Of a stretch of 64,000 bases of DNA, positions 37,462 through 47,598 are shown in pieces (position 1 is the stretch's first letter; each line of letters starts with the position of its first letter). A program made the position numbers and the translations under genes. The stretch is taken from contig NC_012963.1 of the NCBI RefSeq assembly GCF_000027005.1, positions 1,984,001 through 2,048,000 on the forward strand, written 5' to 3'. The notes beneath the pieces are model-generated. The model saw only the letters and a list, made by a program, of their open reading frames with translations, was not told the DNA's origin and searched no databases. The stretch comes from Komagataella phaffii GS115. Taxonomy: Eukaryota > Ascomycota > Pichiomycetes > Pichiales > Pichiaceae.

Positions 37462-37467
37462 AGATTA

Positions 37468-38205
37468 TTATATGAGCCTGCTCTCTTTATCAAAATATTG
37501 AGTATTATATCTACTCTGAATGTGGATGTTCATCTCATTCTTTAGTTCGTTCAGCTCATTTTGTATCTGTTCAATCTGCTCCGGTGAATTCATAATATCT
37601 GCCAATTTTTCCCTTAACATAGGGTCGACACGGGTATAATTATTGGTTGACCAAGTTTCCCTCACTATTACATCTGGGTCAAATGTGACTGTTTTGCAAG
37701 CACTTTCGTCATACTCGGGCGTAATCAGCGGGAACTTGTATTGGTTGAGTACATGGATCTTGGAGTTTTCCTTCTTTCGAAGAAGTTTTCTCAGCTTTTT
37801 CCAGATTGACCTTTTACCCTGGAAGTGAGGAGAGGCATAAACATCACAAGGCACTACATCTGGGAATGGCCGCTTTGAGCTTTCACAGGAACTTCCGTCT
37901 TGATATGCTGCTTCTTCTGCGATGGATAGATGCTTAGGCCTGCAATCATTGAGTTCCTCTTCTAAGTTGAATGATCTTGAGGAAGTATGGTACACGTGAT
38001 AACGAACAGGTTCAGAGTAGTTGAACTCAAACCTATGTGGAAAGCATACCTCCGGGTCGGCCATTATTACGGGAGAATTGAGTTTACTTTTGTTGGCCGA
38101 AGAAAACTCTATATCTATAGATTGGTCTGAGATTGAGATTGGGTCTGAGTCCAGGTCAACCTCTATGACTTTATTCAGACTTGGTAGATCGTTCACATCA
38201 CCCAT
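37468..38205 (-). CDS. Orphan protein, possible fungal family with a conserved C-terminus
   Basis: I do not recognise this 245-residue protein with certainty. The N-terminal half is acidic and Ser-rich; a basic patch follows (KRSIWKKLRKLLRKKENSK, about 130-148). The C-terminal region KTVTFDPDVIVRETWSTNNYTR followed by PMLREKLADIMNS and a coiled-coil-like QIEQIQNELNELKNEMNIH resembles a pattern I recall from uncharacterised fungal proteins (VxVHDTW, then YxR, then a helix before the end). That resemblance is from memory and unverified. A TATA-like box is at 38246-38253 (minus strand). Confidence 0.72.
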   Translation of the reverse strand: MGDVNDLPSLNKVIEVDLDSDPISISDQSIDIEFSSANKSKLNSPVIMADPEVCFPHRFEFNYSEPVRYHVYHTSSRSFNLEEELNDCRPKHLSIAEEAAYQDGSSCESSKRPFPDVVPCDVYASPHFQGKRSIWKKLRKLLRKKENSKIHVLNQYKFPLITPEYDESACKTVTFDPDVIVRETWSTNNYTRVDPMLREKLADIMNSPEQIEQIQNELNELKNEMNIHIQSRYNTQYFDKESRLI

Positions 38206-38814
38206 GTCAACAATAAAGCAGCAGCATCGAAAGTACTTTCTGTCCTATTTATAGTATGTTATCGTGTTTGCTGGGGACTAATTTGAGAAGAAACCAGTTG
38301 GTCAGCCCATCGCCGCATTAGCCTGATCCCTACACCGTCCAAAGCTTATACAATAGTTTTTCACGTACCTACTTGCTTATTGCCAGGGAGTTTCACCTGC
38401 AAACAATGCAAATTCCATTTTAGTACGCTAATATCAGGAACGTGCATACGGGAATAACGAGACATCCGAATTCAGTAATCATTTTTCCACATTATGCCAG
38501 CGATATGAATCGGAAATTTATTCCGGAAGCGCACTTTTAATTGTGAGAACATAGACGATCAGCGTCCTATGCACTTGTAGATAATAAGATTGATTTTGTT
38601 GTTCGCTACGATTTGTGCTTAACCATCTAGACTTGTGCTTTCTTGTACGTTTTGTCACCCAATTTACCCATCCCTCTGTAGCTCTTTGGTCATCTCTATC
38701 TAGTGCCAGAAATCGCGCGTTCCATCGTCAATTCCGAGCGTCCCAGACTGATAACGCAAAACACGCAATCTCTCGGTAACGCCTCCACTGCTAGCGGGGA
38801 CCATTCATCCTAAT
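38206..38814. promoter_or_regulatory. Divergent promoter region between two orphan genes
   Basis: 609 bp between divergent starts. It contains a TATA-like box close to the left gene and pyrimidine-rich stretches nearer the right gene. No tRNA-like or snoRNA-like structure was recognised. Confidence 0.35.
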
Positions 38815-39549
38815 ATGGGTCAAAGGATAGTACGGCTGGACAAATACCTTCAATATGGGCAAATAGTCAATACTCTCACATTACTTGGGCTGCTCATTTT
38901 CCCCGTATACAGTCCATTTTTCAAAATTGTAATGGCCCTGTATGCGAGCCAGGTCACCATCATTCTGTTCATCTACATACTAATTGCATGTTTTATACTG
39001 TCGCAGCCTACTTCTGAAATTATGCCAAAAAAGAAATTGAAAAACACGGCGACTAAGGCCTTATTTCATCCGCTGGTGGCATTCGTACAATTATTATATG
39101 GCAATAAAAAGTCTGTTGCCTTTGTCGCATTGGTACTAAGAAAGCTGATCTCTTTTATTGCGAGCCTTTATGTCAGTTCAGCTGACAATTTGAATAATCA
39201 TTTAAAATTCTTTAGCATTTACTGTGTGATGGAAGTCCTATTCACCCAAATGAGTTGCAAGTTGGTCACATCTAACAGGAAGGAGTATCGCTACTTGAAC
39301 ATTCGAAGGCTGGTTCTTTACTATCAAATCATAGTAATGGCGATTCTTTTCATTCAATTATACAGGTATAGTACATCAGCAAGCAACGAATCTCCATTCG
39401 AAACTCATTGGTATTTTTGGTTCATGATTTTGGGGAGCTCCATATTTCATTATACATTGACTTTTGAGTTTGGAGCGTTTGAAATGAGTTATTATGTTCG
39501 CATCAATGATGTCTTCAGAAATGACGATCATCGTCTGCATTTGGCATGA
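38815..39549 (+). CDS. Orphan multi-pass membrane protein
   Basis: I do not recognise this 244-residue protein. It has several hydrophobic segments: about 20-38 (LTLLGLLIFPVYSPFF), 42-62 (ALYASQVTIILFIYILIACF), a weaker 97-115 (VAFVALVLRKLISFIASLYV), 166-180 (YYQIIVMAILFIQLY) and 198-220. Between them are basic loops (MPKKKLKNTATK, SNRKEYRYLNIRR), consistent with an integral membrane protein having cytosolic positive loops. There is no clear signal peptide cleavage site. The start is the first ATG, right after a long 5' gap. Confidence 0.72.
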   Translation: MGQRIVRLDKYLQYGQIVNTLTLLGLLIFPVYSPFFKIVMALYASQVTIILFIYILIACFILSQPTSEIMPKKKLKNTATKALFHPLVAFVQLLYGNKKSVAFVALVLRKLISFIASLYVSSADNLNNHLKFFSIYCVMEVLFTQMSCKLVTSNRKEYRYLNIRRLVLYYQIIVMAILFIQLYRYSTSASNESPFETHWYFWFMILGSSIFHYTLTFEFGAFEMSYYVRINDVFRNDDHRLHLA

Positions 39550-39564
39550 AGTTATACCTTTGCA

Positions 39565-40356
39565 CTAAAAATTGATCACCTTGGGAGGTGAAATAGCATC
39601 TTTAACTAAAACAGTTCCATCCAAAAAACGTATTTTTATTAACGGACCATGCTTGAGCCTTCGATAAAATCTAGTCTCTCTCAACCTTTTAACATCCATG
39701 TGAGCCTCTTCTTCTGTATCTGAGTCTTCGGGATTATCTATCTGGTGATAGAAATTGTTGTGCAACGTCTTCAACTTCAGTTCAAGTTTTCTAAGTCTTT
39801 CGAATGTCCTGGTAAACTTAGTTATTTCTCCAATCAACAGCTGTATCTTCATTAAAACTTCTTGTCTATCGTTCGGATCATCTATGGTAGTGAAAGGTTC
39901 AGTTATTCGCAACATCATCTGTTGGTTCGGCACCATTGAAGCTTCGTAATCTTGACACACAGTCTTTAACTGTTCTAGACAATGCAAATAGTAGTCATAC
40001 TCCGTAAACACACGCTCCTTTTCGATATTGGTCATTTTCTTCTCTGATTTCTCGGCTCTTTGATGGTGCTTCAGGAAAAGCTTATCATCCAAAGGGTCTA
40101 AATGGCTTACCTTTTTCTTAATGGTGGTCAGTCGTCGCCTCTGACGAGACGGTATCTGAACAATATTCAAGGGTTTCGTTAGCAAATTCACACTACTGGA
40201 AGCATGAATCTCCGTAGTCGTCCTTTTTGGACCTGAACACTCATCTACAATAGGGATGTCAACATCTATAGGAATGGAATCGATCAGTTCATCCAGGTTG
40301 AAAAGTTTTGTTTTAACCGAGTCCTCCTTTGACCTCAAACGTCTTCTTTTGGCCAT
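39565..40356 (-). CDS. Probable SAS4-like subunit of a histone acetyltransferase complex
   Basis: The 263-residue product contains KHHQRAEKSEKKMTNIEKERVFTEYDYY, a helical pattern (H-R-E-x2-E-K then N-x-E-K-E-R) that I associate with the SAS4 domain of the SAS complex (Sas2-Sas4-Sas5), which acetylates H4K16. The following DPNDRQEVLMKIQLLIGEITKF fits the same domain. It is shorter than yeast Sas4 (481). The N-terminus is basic (MAKRRRLRSK). The C-terminal GPLIKIRFLDGTVLVKDAISP is a further ordered piece. The family call is tentative; otherwise treat it as an uncharacterised nuclear protein. Confidence 0.5.
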   Translation of the reverse strand: MAKRRRLRSKEDSVKTKLFNLDELIDSIPIDVDIPIVDECSGPKRTTTEIHASSSVNLLTKPLNIVQIPSRQRRRLTTIKKKVSHLDPLDDKLFLKHHQRAEKSEKKMTNIEKERVFTEYDYYLHCLEQLKTVCQDYEASMVPNQQMMLRITEPFTTIDDPNDRQEVLMKIQLLIGEITKFTRTFERLRKLELKLKTLHNNFYHQIDNPEDSDTEEEAHMDVKRLRETRFYRRLKHGPLIKIRFLDGTVLVKDAISPPKVINF

Positions 40357-40690
40357 ATAGGCTGAGATGTCGAGTTTGTGGGTTTACACTAGCAGTAATT
40401 CCAGTTGATCTATAGAAGGATTCCATAGTCTCTTCTCGCGCTTCCAACGGATGGTGATTGGGAGGGGAAAGGAAGGGACAACAGAGCGAAGACTCGCCTT
40501 AACCAAACAGGAGGCAGTCAAGGGCAAATACAAAAGGAAGTCGTTAACAAAGGGTCAGAACTAAAACTAGCAATAACATGACAACTGAATGGTTCAACCC
40601 TTCTTACATATCCACTAGGTATGGTTCTCGATTACCTAATCGCGGTTGCCATATCTCTTCCATCTCCCAACCTGCAAACAGTAAACACCA
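40357..40690. promoter_or_regulatory. Divergent promoter region, SAS4-like / CDC1-type gene
   Basis: 334 bp. An ATG at 40577 opens a short frame that ends before the main gene; a splice to the main ORF was considered and rejected. No RNA gene was seen. Confidence 0.35.
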
Positions 40691-41890
40691 ATGACTACAG
40701 CACCAGTACTGAAGTTCTACCTGGGATTGGTGACTATTTGGTGGTTTCTGATATATGCAGGTGATACTTGGTCCGCTTACCGAACGATCAAGAAATGCAG
40801 CTGGAAAAATTGGGAAAAATGGCCCGCTCATTCGACACCCCACCATTCTCTGGTTTATGCTGATCCACAGCTGGTAGACGACTATTCATATCCGGAAAGA
40901 CTACAGCTAATTAACTACTTCACCAAAAAACTGTCTGATCATTACTTACACAGGAACTACATGATGGTTAACGAACTGCTTCGACCCGATTCTATCTTTT
41001 TCCTGGGAGATCTATTTGATGGAGGCAGAGAACACGACGGTGACGATGTGTGGTTCAAGGAGTACAAACGGTTCAACCGTATCTTTCCAAAATTCCCCAA
41101 TGTACGAATCAATATGGCTCTTCCAGGCAACCATGACATAGGGTTCGGCAATGAAGTCCATCTGGATAAACTGATGCGATTTAGAACTTTCTTCGGAGAT
41201 GTCAACACCTTTGATTTACTAGGAAACCATTCATTCATTTTGATCGATTCGATCTCCTTATCGTCACAATCACAGCCGGTAGTGACTAATGACCCCCGTT
41301 GGTTTTTGGACAATTTAACAGATTCATTGGCAATGCAGTATCCTCGTATTTTGTTTACTCATGTGCCTCTATTTAGAGATCCAGCCGAACAAACATGCGG
41401 TCCGTTGAGGGAACATAACAAACAACTCTTCCCCATCCAAAAAGGGTACCAATATCAAACTGTTATTGATCCTGAACTCTCTAATTTTATACTTGCCAAG
41501 TCGAAACCATCATTAGTCTTGAGCGGTGACGATCATGATTATTGCCATATCCAACATGAACTTACCGACTTGGGGACCAAGGGAACGGTTGGCGAGGACT
41601 ATTGTGACGAAATAACAGTTAAAGCGTGCAGTATGACTGGGGGTATTTCTAAACCAGCAATCCAGCTATTATCTCTATACAACAATCTTGATAACAATCA
41701 CAAGCAAAGCTCAAATACTATTCAACAACAGATATGTTTCCTTCCAAGCCCGTTTGGCGCTGTCAAGCTTCTTGGGTTTGCATACGTCGCAACTTTGTTA
41801 CTGGCATTGAGAAAATTCAAAACTGAAAAGATACACTTGCATGCTATTGCTATATCTACAATTATCATCATCTTAATCTTTAATCATTAA
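40691..41890 (+). CDS. Cdc1/Ted1-type metallophosphoesterase of the ER membrane
   Basis: This 399-residue enzyme belongs to the Cdc1/Ted1/PGAP5 group, which removes an ethanolamine phosphate from GPI anchors in the ER. The metal-binding motifs appear in order: YADPQLVDD, FLGDLFDGGR, LPGNHDIG, THVPLFRDP and SGDDHDYC. A membrane helix lies near the N-terminus (KFYLGLVTIWWFLIYAG) and another at the C-terminus (about 375-398). The short WKNWEKWP segment is typical. Both Cdc1 and Ted1 are plausible orthologues, so I leave the symbol empty. Stop codons of this gene and SEC10 are 8 bp apart. Confidence 0.9.
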   Translation: MTTAPVLKFYLGLVTIWWFLIYAGDTWSAYRTIKKCSWKNWEKWPAHSTPHHSLVYADPQLVDDYSYPERLQLINYFTKKLSDHYLHRNYMMVNELLRPDSIFFLGDLFDGGREHDGDDVWFKEYKRFNRIFPKFPNVRINMALPGNHDIGFGNEVHLDKLMRFRTFFGDVNTFDLLGNHSFILIDSISLSSQSQPVVTNDPRWFLDNLTDSLAMQYPRILFTHVPLFRDPAEQTCGPLREHNKQLFPIQKGYQYQTVIDPELSNFILAKSKPSLVLSGDDHDYCHIQHELTDLGTKGTVGEDYCDEITVKACSMTGGISKPAIQLLSLYNNLDNNHKQSSNTIQQQICFLPSPFGAVKLLGFAYVATLLLALRKFKTEKIHLHAIAISTIIIILIFNH

Positions 41891-41898
41891 AATAACTA

Positions 41899-44199
41899 CT
41901 AAATGTTGATCAAATCCCTTTCAGTTGAAGACCTCACAGTTATTAGATTTACCTTCTCTCTCAATGAACCAAATCTATCGTTTAGAGACTGGATACCCCA
42001 TGCGGATACTACCGACTGATATTTAATGATGTCCTTTGTAAGGATGATTCCACCATTAACGTTGATGACTTTGAATCTATTGATGTGATTGACCAGACTC
42101 GAGATCAAACCATCTCCGATCTTTTCAAGTATTTTCACCAAATTGCCAGACTTGAAAATATTATGCAGCTGCTCATGTACCGTCTCTAATGATCTGGAGA
42201 TTTTTTCACAGGTAAGCGTGGTATCACTTGACAACAGGTTGGTAGACTCGTACTCATTTGGTACAAATTCCTTTCTCGGTTGTCGAACCAAATACCTATT
42301 GACTAACAAATTGATATAAGATATCGTTTCGTCAACTATTAGATTTATAGATTCTTCGCACTCAAAGATAAAACCATTGCTCAGCTGTATGATTTTGTCC
42401 TTGGTGACAGTATCATTCAATGCCAATGGGATTATGATGGTTTGAACACTTGTAGAGAAGAGATAAAGTATCTGGGAAGCTTGGTTAGTGATCTCAAGGT
42501 ACTGTAGATCCAGGGATTCTTTGCCTTCTAATTCCTTTAGGTTCTGGTAAGATATTTCTAAGCCTATATTCACATAATGCTCACCCAATCCAATGATTAA
42601 AATCTCTAACACTTCAAGTGCAAATTGGGAACTCTTGTCTGGGTTTAACTCGACAACTCTGGCTAGAGACTCTACAGTCATTTGGAGAATATGATTTACT
42701 TTCTCGAGAGAAACTTGAGTCTCATTCACGTCTCCATTCCCAACATGCTGTTTCTTGAAATACTTTTCACGCAATGAAGTGGAGCTATCCAATCTTGATC
42801 TCATAAAATTCTGAAATGCTGAGGACATTTTGAAAGATCCGCTCAACCTGGAAGTGCCTGAAGAGCCTCTGGCGTAATTTAGTTGGTTAGCCAAGGCCAT
42901 TCTGTTTGGTCTCATAGCGTTGAAGGAAGAAATTACAGAATAAATGTAGTCTTCCAAATTGCTCGTCTCTTTTTCGATTATGACTCCTGTGAATTTTTGG
43001 AAAAGGTCAGATGCGCCTTGGTCCAGGAAATTATTCAGAGAATCCCTATCATATTCGATGCTTTCATTCAATAGTCCTTTTAAGTCTTTAGTCAATTGAA
43101 TTACCCAAGTATGAAGTCCGTATAATGCTCTGCAGTACGTTAAATTTGATATTGAAGCAGCATTCGATAGTATAGTGGAAATCTTAACTAACAAAAACTC
43201 AGAATAAAGTCTTGTGATGTACATGGACAATAATTTGTTTGTGAATGATTGAGGAAAAATTTTCAGTATCAGTTGGGATTGATCTTCAAAACTGTCTAGT
43301 AGAACTTGAGAAATTTGGGCAAGATAAGGTGGGTTGAAAACTTTGTGCACTAAGGGGTTGGACACTTCATTAGTATCAAAAGTTAAGTTGACTTCCATAT
43401 CTAAACCTGGAATTCTTGCCAAAAATAATTTGATTAAGTCATCATCTTCGTCTACATTGTTCCTTAACGTGAAATATGTTGAAGTAATATTTTGTAGTGT
43501 TTCGTAAGACTCTGGGGAAAACTGCTGGTCAAAATTCTGTATCAAAGTTTCTAGCAAATTATTCCTGTATACTAACAATCCTTCGTAGACTTTTTGAGAT
43601 CCAGGCAAATCTGGGGCCATTATGTTTTTGGAGAGGTTAATAAGGTTTACCAAATGTTTAGCAAAAATGGAGTTTGAATGGTTAGTAAATGTGTCGTCGT
43701 ATAAAACCAGCCAGTCTTTGGAAAGAGTGCCAGTTTTTGAAAACTCTTGGTAATTGATTAGCAATTGAATCACCTCCTGAGAATTTGATTTGGTTTTACT
43801 CAGTTTCAACATCTCTTCACCTAGAGGAGTAATCACCGTCGATGTTGTATTTATTTTATCCACCAAAACACTGTTGAGGCTCATCAAATCATTCAGTTTA
43901 TCGTCTACTTTGATCACATTCTTATTATGTTTGATTGAAAGCTCTGAAGATTCAGCAGACACGGCTTTAACTTTGGCCAAACATTCATCACTCAGTCTAT
44001 AAAGAGACTGGATGGTACTTTCGAATGTTCTGATATAAGGCTTTGGGTCCAGATACTCCAGATCATTAACCTGCGTTCCTAGCAGCGAATGATCCTTGGA
44101 TAATGTTTCGATAAACTCTGGGATTGTCAGCCCTCCTAGGAAGTTGTCAAGCGTAAGTAAGGACTTTGTGCCTTCATCCAAATCAAAGATGTTCATCAC
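41899..44199 (-). CDS. SEC10: Exocyst subunit Sec10
   Basis: Sec10 is one of eight exocyst subunits that tether secretory vesicles to the plasma membrane. The N-terminus matches the family clearly: TLDNFLGGLTIPEFIETLSKDH and LDPKPYIRTFESTIQSL. The 766 residues are shorter than yeast Sec10 (871). The rest is a helical-rod protein without catalytic motifs. MMNIFDLDE is the start; the second Met would serve equally. It is divergent from THO1. Confidence 0.92.
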   Translation of the reverse strand: MMNIFDLDEGTKSLLTLDNFLGGLTIPEFIETLSKDHSLLGTQVNDLEYLDPKPYIRTFESTIQSLYRLSDECLAKVKAVSAESSELSIKHNKNVIKVDDKLNDLMSLNSVLVDKINTTSTVITPLGEEMLKLSKTKSNSQEVIQLLINYQEFSKTGTLSKDWLVLYDDTFTNHSNSIFAKHLVNLINLSKNIMAPDLPGSQKVYEGLLVYRNNLLETLIQNFDQQFSPESYETLQNITSTYFTLRNNVDEDDDLIKLFLARIPGLDMEVNLTFDTNEVSNPLVHKVFNPPYLAQISQVLLDSFEDQSQLILKIFPQSFTNKLLSMYITRLYSEFLLVKISTILSNAASISNLTYCRALYGLHTWVIQLTKDLKGLLNESIEYDRDSLNNFLDQGASDLFQKFTGVIIEKETSNLEDYIYSVISSFNAMRPNRMALANQLNYARGSSGTSRLSGSFKMSSAFQNFMRSRLDSSTSLREKYFKKQHVGNGDVNETQVSLEKVNHILQMTVESLARVVELNPDKSSQFALEVLEILIIGLGEHYVNIGLEISYQNLKELEGKESLDLQYLEITNQASQILYLFSTSVQTIIIPLALNDTVTKDKIIQLSNGFIFECEESINLIVDETISYINLLVNRYLVRQPRKEFVPNEYESTNLLSSDTTLTCEKISRSLETVHEQLHNIFKSGNLVKILEKIGDGLISSLVNHINRFKVINVNGGIILTKDIIKYQSVVSAWGIQSLNDRFGSLREKVNLITVRSSTERDLINI

Positions 44200-44532
44200 C
44201 TTGGTAGAAGAGTGGTGGGACTGGTCTCAAGTAGATATCTCGCGCGAAGGGTGATTACGTAGGACTTATTTTGACGGGCCAGGAATAATAGGCTCAGCTA
44301 AAGATGCTCTGGCACTATTTCGTCCTTAAAACTATTCTTTTCTAATACATAAGCATGCCTTTCATCTATAAATAGGTAAAATTCTGAAAAGTTTAGTCTT
44401 TTAAGGCTCAGTACGCGTGGTTGGAGTGGTTGACTCCTCCCAGTAAACCGATACAAGACGCCCATCCCCCCAAGCGCGCCTCCTAGAATTTCAGCATCCA
44501 ACAATACCACGTTTAGTTCCAAACAACACGAA
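44200..44532. promoter_or_regulatory. Divergent promoter region, SEC10 / THO1
   Basis: 333 bp without a recognised gene. A minus-strand 74-codon frame (44298-44522) has no support. Near THO1 the sequence is C-rich (CGCCCATCCCCCCAAGCGCGCC). Confidence 0.35.
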
Positions 44533-45132
44533 ATGGACTATTCATCAAAGACTGTAGCTCAATTAAAAGAAATCCTGAAAGGCAAGGGCCTTTCAACAGC
44601 AGGAGTTAAATCAGAACTGATTCAACGTTTGAAAGAGGCTCCTGAAACCGAGGCAGGTGCCATCGATGATGAAGAATTGCTGGAGGAGGTCTCAGGGGAT
44701 GAAAATAAGCAAGAAAATGGTGCTTCAGAGAAATCGAAAGACCAGATTGTCGAAACTGCTAAAGAGCCTGAACCTGAAAAAGTTGACGCTACCACTACGG
44801 CTTCCGAGACCGGAAAACAAGTGGAAAAAACGGAAGAGAAAGACGAAACTCCTGTTATCAAGGCCACACCAGAAGAAATGAAAAAGGCAGCTATCGATCT
44901 ATTAACAACTAGATTGAATAGAGCTCAAAAGTTTCAAGATGAAGCATCGATCAAAACCGTTGAACAGGAAATCAGAAGGGTGGAGAAATTTGGTGTCGCT
45001 TTAAACACTCAGCTTGCAGTTGAACTAGGATTCAGCAAGCCTGAACGTCCAAAACCTGTTTTCCAAAGTAGGAAGAATTTCCACAAGAAGGGCAAGTTCA
45101 ACAAGAAAAAGCAGAATAGAGTTCATAAATAA
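44533..45132 (+). CDS. THO1: Tho1, SAP-domain RNA-binding protein of mRNP assembly
   Basis: Tho1 binds nascent RNA and suppresses defects of the THO complex; the human relative is SARNP/CIP29. The 199 residues compare with 218 in yeast. A SAP domain at residues 1-36 (KTVAQLKEILKGKGLSTAGVK) is followed by an acidic linker, then the Tho1/MOS11 C-terminal domain LLTTRLNRAQKFQDEASIKT and RVEKFGV, and a basic end (KKGKFNKKKQNRVHK) that likely contacts nucleic acid. It is convergent with the VHR1-type gene, 30 bp between stops. Confidence 0.92.
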   Translation: MDYSSKTVAQLKEILKGKGLSTAGVKSELIQRLKEAPETEAGAIDDEELLEEVSGDENKQENGASEKSKDQIVETAKEPEPEKVDATTTASETGKQVEKTEEKDETPVIKATPEEMKKAAIDLLTTRLNRAQKFQDEASIKTVEQEIRRVEKFGVALNTQLAVELGFSKPERPKPVFQSRKNFHKKGKFNKKKQNRVHK

Positions 45133-45162
45133 AAAGATATATATTGTACAATTTGAAATAGC

Positions 45163-46962
45163 TTATAGTAATGGCTGGAAAACCATGATTTTTTGCTTTT
45201 TATGATTTCTTTCCTCTTGAGTTTTCTTGATATCCTGATAATCTTTGAACGAGTGTAAGGAATCCTTTTTTACAAGATGGTGTGTCTTATTGGAATCTAT
45301 ATCCAATGGCGGGAATATTTTGGCTGTGTTTCCATCTTTATTTTGGCTAAGCTCGCTCGTCAACTCTTTGTTATCAGAGGCAAAGACTTCTATATCTATA
45401 TCCTTGCCCGCTTCAGTTTGTCTTTGAAAAAATAGCTCCAGCTGTAAATCGTTGTGAAACAATTCGGAGGGCTCTTTATAATTGCGCAGCTGAAGGTATT
45501 TATTGTTATCAACAATGTTGAATCCAGTCTTGGCGTTGTCCAAAATTTCTATGATTGTCGGTGCTGAAGATGTATCATGAATGTAGTTAAACTTGAGAAA
45601 TTTAGACTTGTATCGCAAATGAACAACGATATCCTCTCTTTTCTCTTCTGTATGAAGGATGCTAGATTTTTTAGGAATAGGTTTGCATATCAAAGGATAA
45701 TCTTTGATCACTATTGATTTGAATACATTGCTGAGTGGTTGAAGGATATCGTCAAACCCAAAGTCTTTGAGGAGACAACCTATTAGTTTCTTCAGAAGCT
45801 GTGCAGCAGTGTATTCTCCTAACATTATGACGTCTAACGAAGAATCATCCAAGTTCTTGAGAATTCGTGATAGAACAGAATCACTGGATAACTTGATTCG
45901 TAAATAACTTAACGACGAGGGAGACGAATTGGAAAAATATTTTTGCAGAGTGTAAGCCAAACAGCAACTTATTGCTGCCGCTCCCACTACTTCAATGTTT
46001 TCTGTGTTGTAGGTTGACTGTGAGCTTCCAGGATTGTAAAAGTCTTCTTCTACAGTTTCATGGAAAGTTTTAGTGAATTGAAAACATGATTTGGACTTTT
46101 TGATAAAATGAAGCAATTTTGCTAGAGACTCGAGTTCCAGTGTGTTCGTCTCAGGATTGTGTCCTCCAAATGGTAATGACGATATTGAGGGTAAATTGAC
46201 TCTGAAATCAGATTGTTCCGGATTTCTTGCCATGATACTTTCCAACTTGTAATTAGATATGCTATTAGATTTTACAGGAAGATCTTTGGTTGATGAATGA
46301 CCATTGTTGGTTCTACTGGGTGTAATGAGCGAATTGATGGCCAGCTTAGATGTTGACGGTAATTCCTGAAGTTTGGAATATGATGGTGTTTCACCTTCAT
46401 TCTCACTAGATGAGTTTAGCTTGGTAATTTGAGAAAGGAAGTCTTTTGATGAGAGCCTTGGTGGCTCCAAAGCTCTAAAAGAGCCTTCCTGGACATGCTG
46501 GCCATCCGAAGGTTGAAATATCACAAACTTTTGAGGTTTTGGATTAGACGACGGTTGAACATCAGCGACCTTCTTCCAAGAGCGCTTTTTGTTTCTTCTA
46601 ACACTTTGTATAGCACATCGTACCAGTTTATCAAAATCCAACAAGTTTTCCTCTGGGTACTGAAATTCGATTAGTAATAAACGGGCGCACTTGGTGATCT
46701 CCTCATCCTGTTCACTAGCCTTCTTTTCGCTTAACTTCATCAACGAGATCAACTCGAGTCTGCGAGCAGAGAACTGTTTCCAAAGAGTTTCATCGCTGAA
46801 ATTCAGCTTCTTTCGAATAAAATGTGTCACTCCCACTTTATTACTCGTGGTGTTATTTGTTTTCCACGAACTAGTTGAATCGCCATCTTTACTACCGTCC
46901 TGGGTGACATCCGGCGAATTCGGGACAAATGTGCTGTTCCGGTAGCTTGTAGGAAGCGGCAT
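45163..46962 (-). CDS. VHR1: Vhr1-type transcription factor
   Basis: The N-terminal domain (about residues 44-125) is that of yeast Vhr1/Vhr2: GVTHFIRKKLNFSDETLWK, FSARRLELI, KKASEQDEEI, FQYPEENLLDFDKLVR and AIQSVRRNKKRS. Vhr1 activates the biotin transporter VHT1 and BIO5 when biotin is low. The rest is Ser-rich linker, then a helical region. The 599 residues lie between Vhr1 (about 640) and Vhr2 (about 505), and which yeast paralogue it equals cannot be told here. It is divergent from ICL1. Confidence 0.87.
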   Translation of the reverse strand: MPLPTSYRNSTFVPNSPDVTQDGSKDGDSTSSWKTNNTTSNKVGVTHFIRKKLNFSDETLWKQFSARRLELISLMKLSEKKASEQDEEITKCARLLLIEFQYPEENLLDFDKLVRCAIQSVRRNKKRSWKKVADVQPSSNPKPQKFVIFQPSDGQHVQEGSFRALEPPRLSSKDFLSQITKLNSSSENEGETPSYSKLQELPSTSKLAINSLITPSRTNNGHSSTKDLPVKSNSISNYKLESIMARNPEQSDFRVNLPSISSLPFGGHNPETNTLELESLAKLLHFIKKSKSCFQFTKTFHETVEEDFYNPGSSQSTYNTENIEVVGAAAISCCLAYTLQKYFSNSSPSSLSYLRIKLSSDSVLSRILKNLDDSSLDVIMLGEYTAAQLLKKLIGCLLKDFGFDDILQPLSNVFKSIVIKDYPLICKPIPKKSSILHTEEKREDIVVHLRYKSKFLKFNYIHDTSSAPTIIEILDNAKTGFNIVDNNKYLQLRNYKEPSELFHNDLQLELFFQRQTEAGKDIDIEVFASDNKELTSELSQNKDGNTAKIFPPLDIDSNKTHHLVKKDSLHSFKDYQDIKKTQEERNHKKQKIMVFQPLL

Positions 46963-47598
46963 CCGTAGGGCAATATACGACTATAGCTTCTAAAGCGTAG
47001 TACAATGAAATGTTCGAAGGAACAACAAACGGATTTGTTTTTCGTAGGCTCAACCCGTTGAGGTGTAACTCTTTAGCGAAAGGGTAAGATTGATTGTTCG
47101 AAGTAGGGCCTCAAAGGGAAAGAGAAAAAAAAAATAACACCAAGAGTTACGTAAGCATATATTTTTTACGTAAAGCATGATTGAATTTCAGCAGTATTGT
47201 TTAACAAGGCTGATGTCGTGTGCCAATCAAAACAAAAGAGATTCGCATAATGCCATAATTGGGGTGTGTGGGCGCCCCCTAAAACGTCTTTCTCATCATC
47301 ATCTGCAACCCCCATCGAACCTCATTAAATCACATGACTTGTGCGATCCTCGGTCAACTCGTTCCGTGCACCCATTCCACCCCGGGCTGACCAACGCAAG
47401 GTTCTCCGAGAGTCCGCTACCCCAGATTTATATCAGCAACCAGTCACCTTTTTCCGGGCACGACTCTATATGCCCTGGAAAACCGGAGACGATGAGCCTG
47501 ACTGTAAAAGGTGACAGAACCCCCAACTCTGGTTAATCTCTTCAACAAATACTTTATTTTCTTTCAATTCAAAGAACACAGTATCAAGTATATCAAGA
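46963..47598. promoter_or_regulatory. ICL1 promoter region (divergent from VHR1)
   Basis: 636 bp upstream of a carbon-source-regulated gene. GGGGTG at 47261-47266 is followed by GGCGCCCCCT; CACCCC and CCCCAG cores occur further down. GGGG/CCCC cores are read by Adr1/Mxr1-type zinc fingers. I did not find a full CSRE. TTTATAT at about 47427-47433, near 170 bp from the ATG, may be the TATA element. Open frames here (for example 47177-47536) are not supported. Confidence 0.5.

Noticed and set aside
40577..40690. Possible upstream exon for the CDC1-type gene
   Set aside because: ATG at 40577 followed by ACTAG/GTATGG could be an exon, but the donor is poor, no good branch point is present and the apparent acceptor is followed by an in-frame TAA. 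The ATG at 40691 already gives the family N-terminus.
47177..47536. 119-codon ORF upstream of ICL1
   Set aside because: It lies in the ICL1 promoter and its translation has a non-protein-like composition. Promoter function explains the region better.
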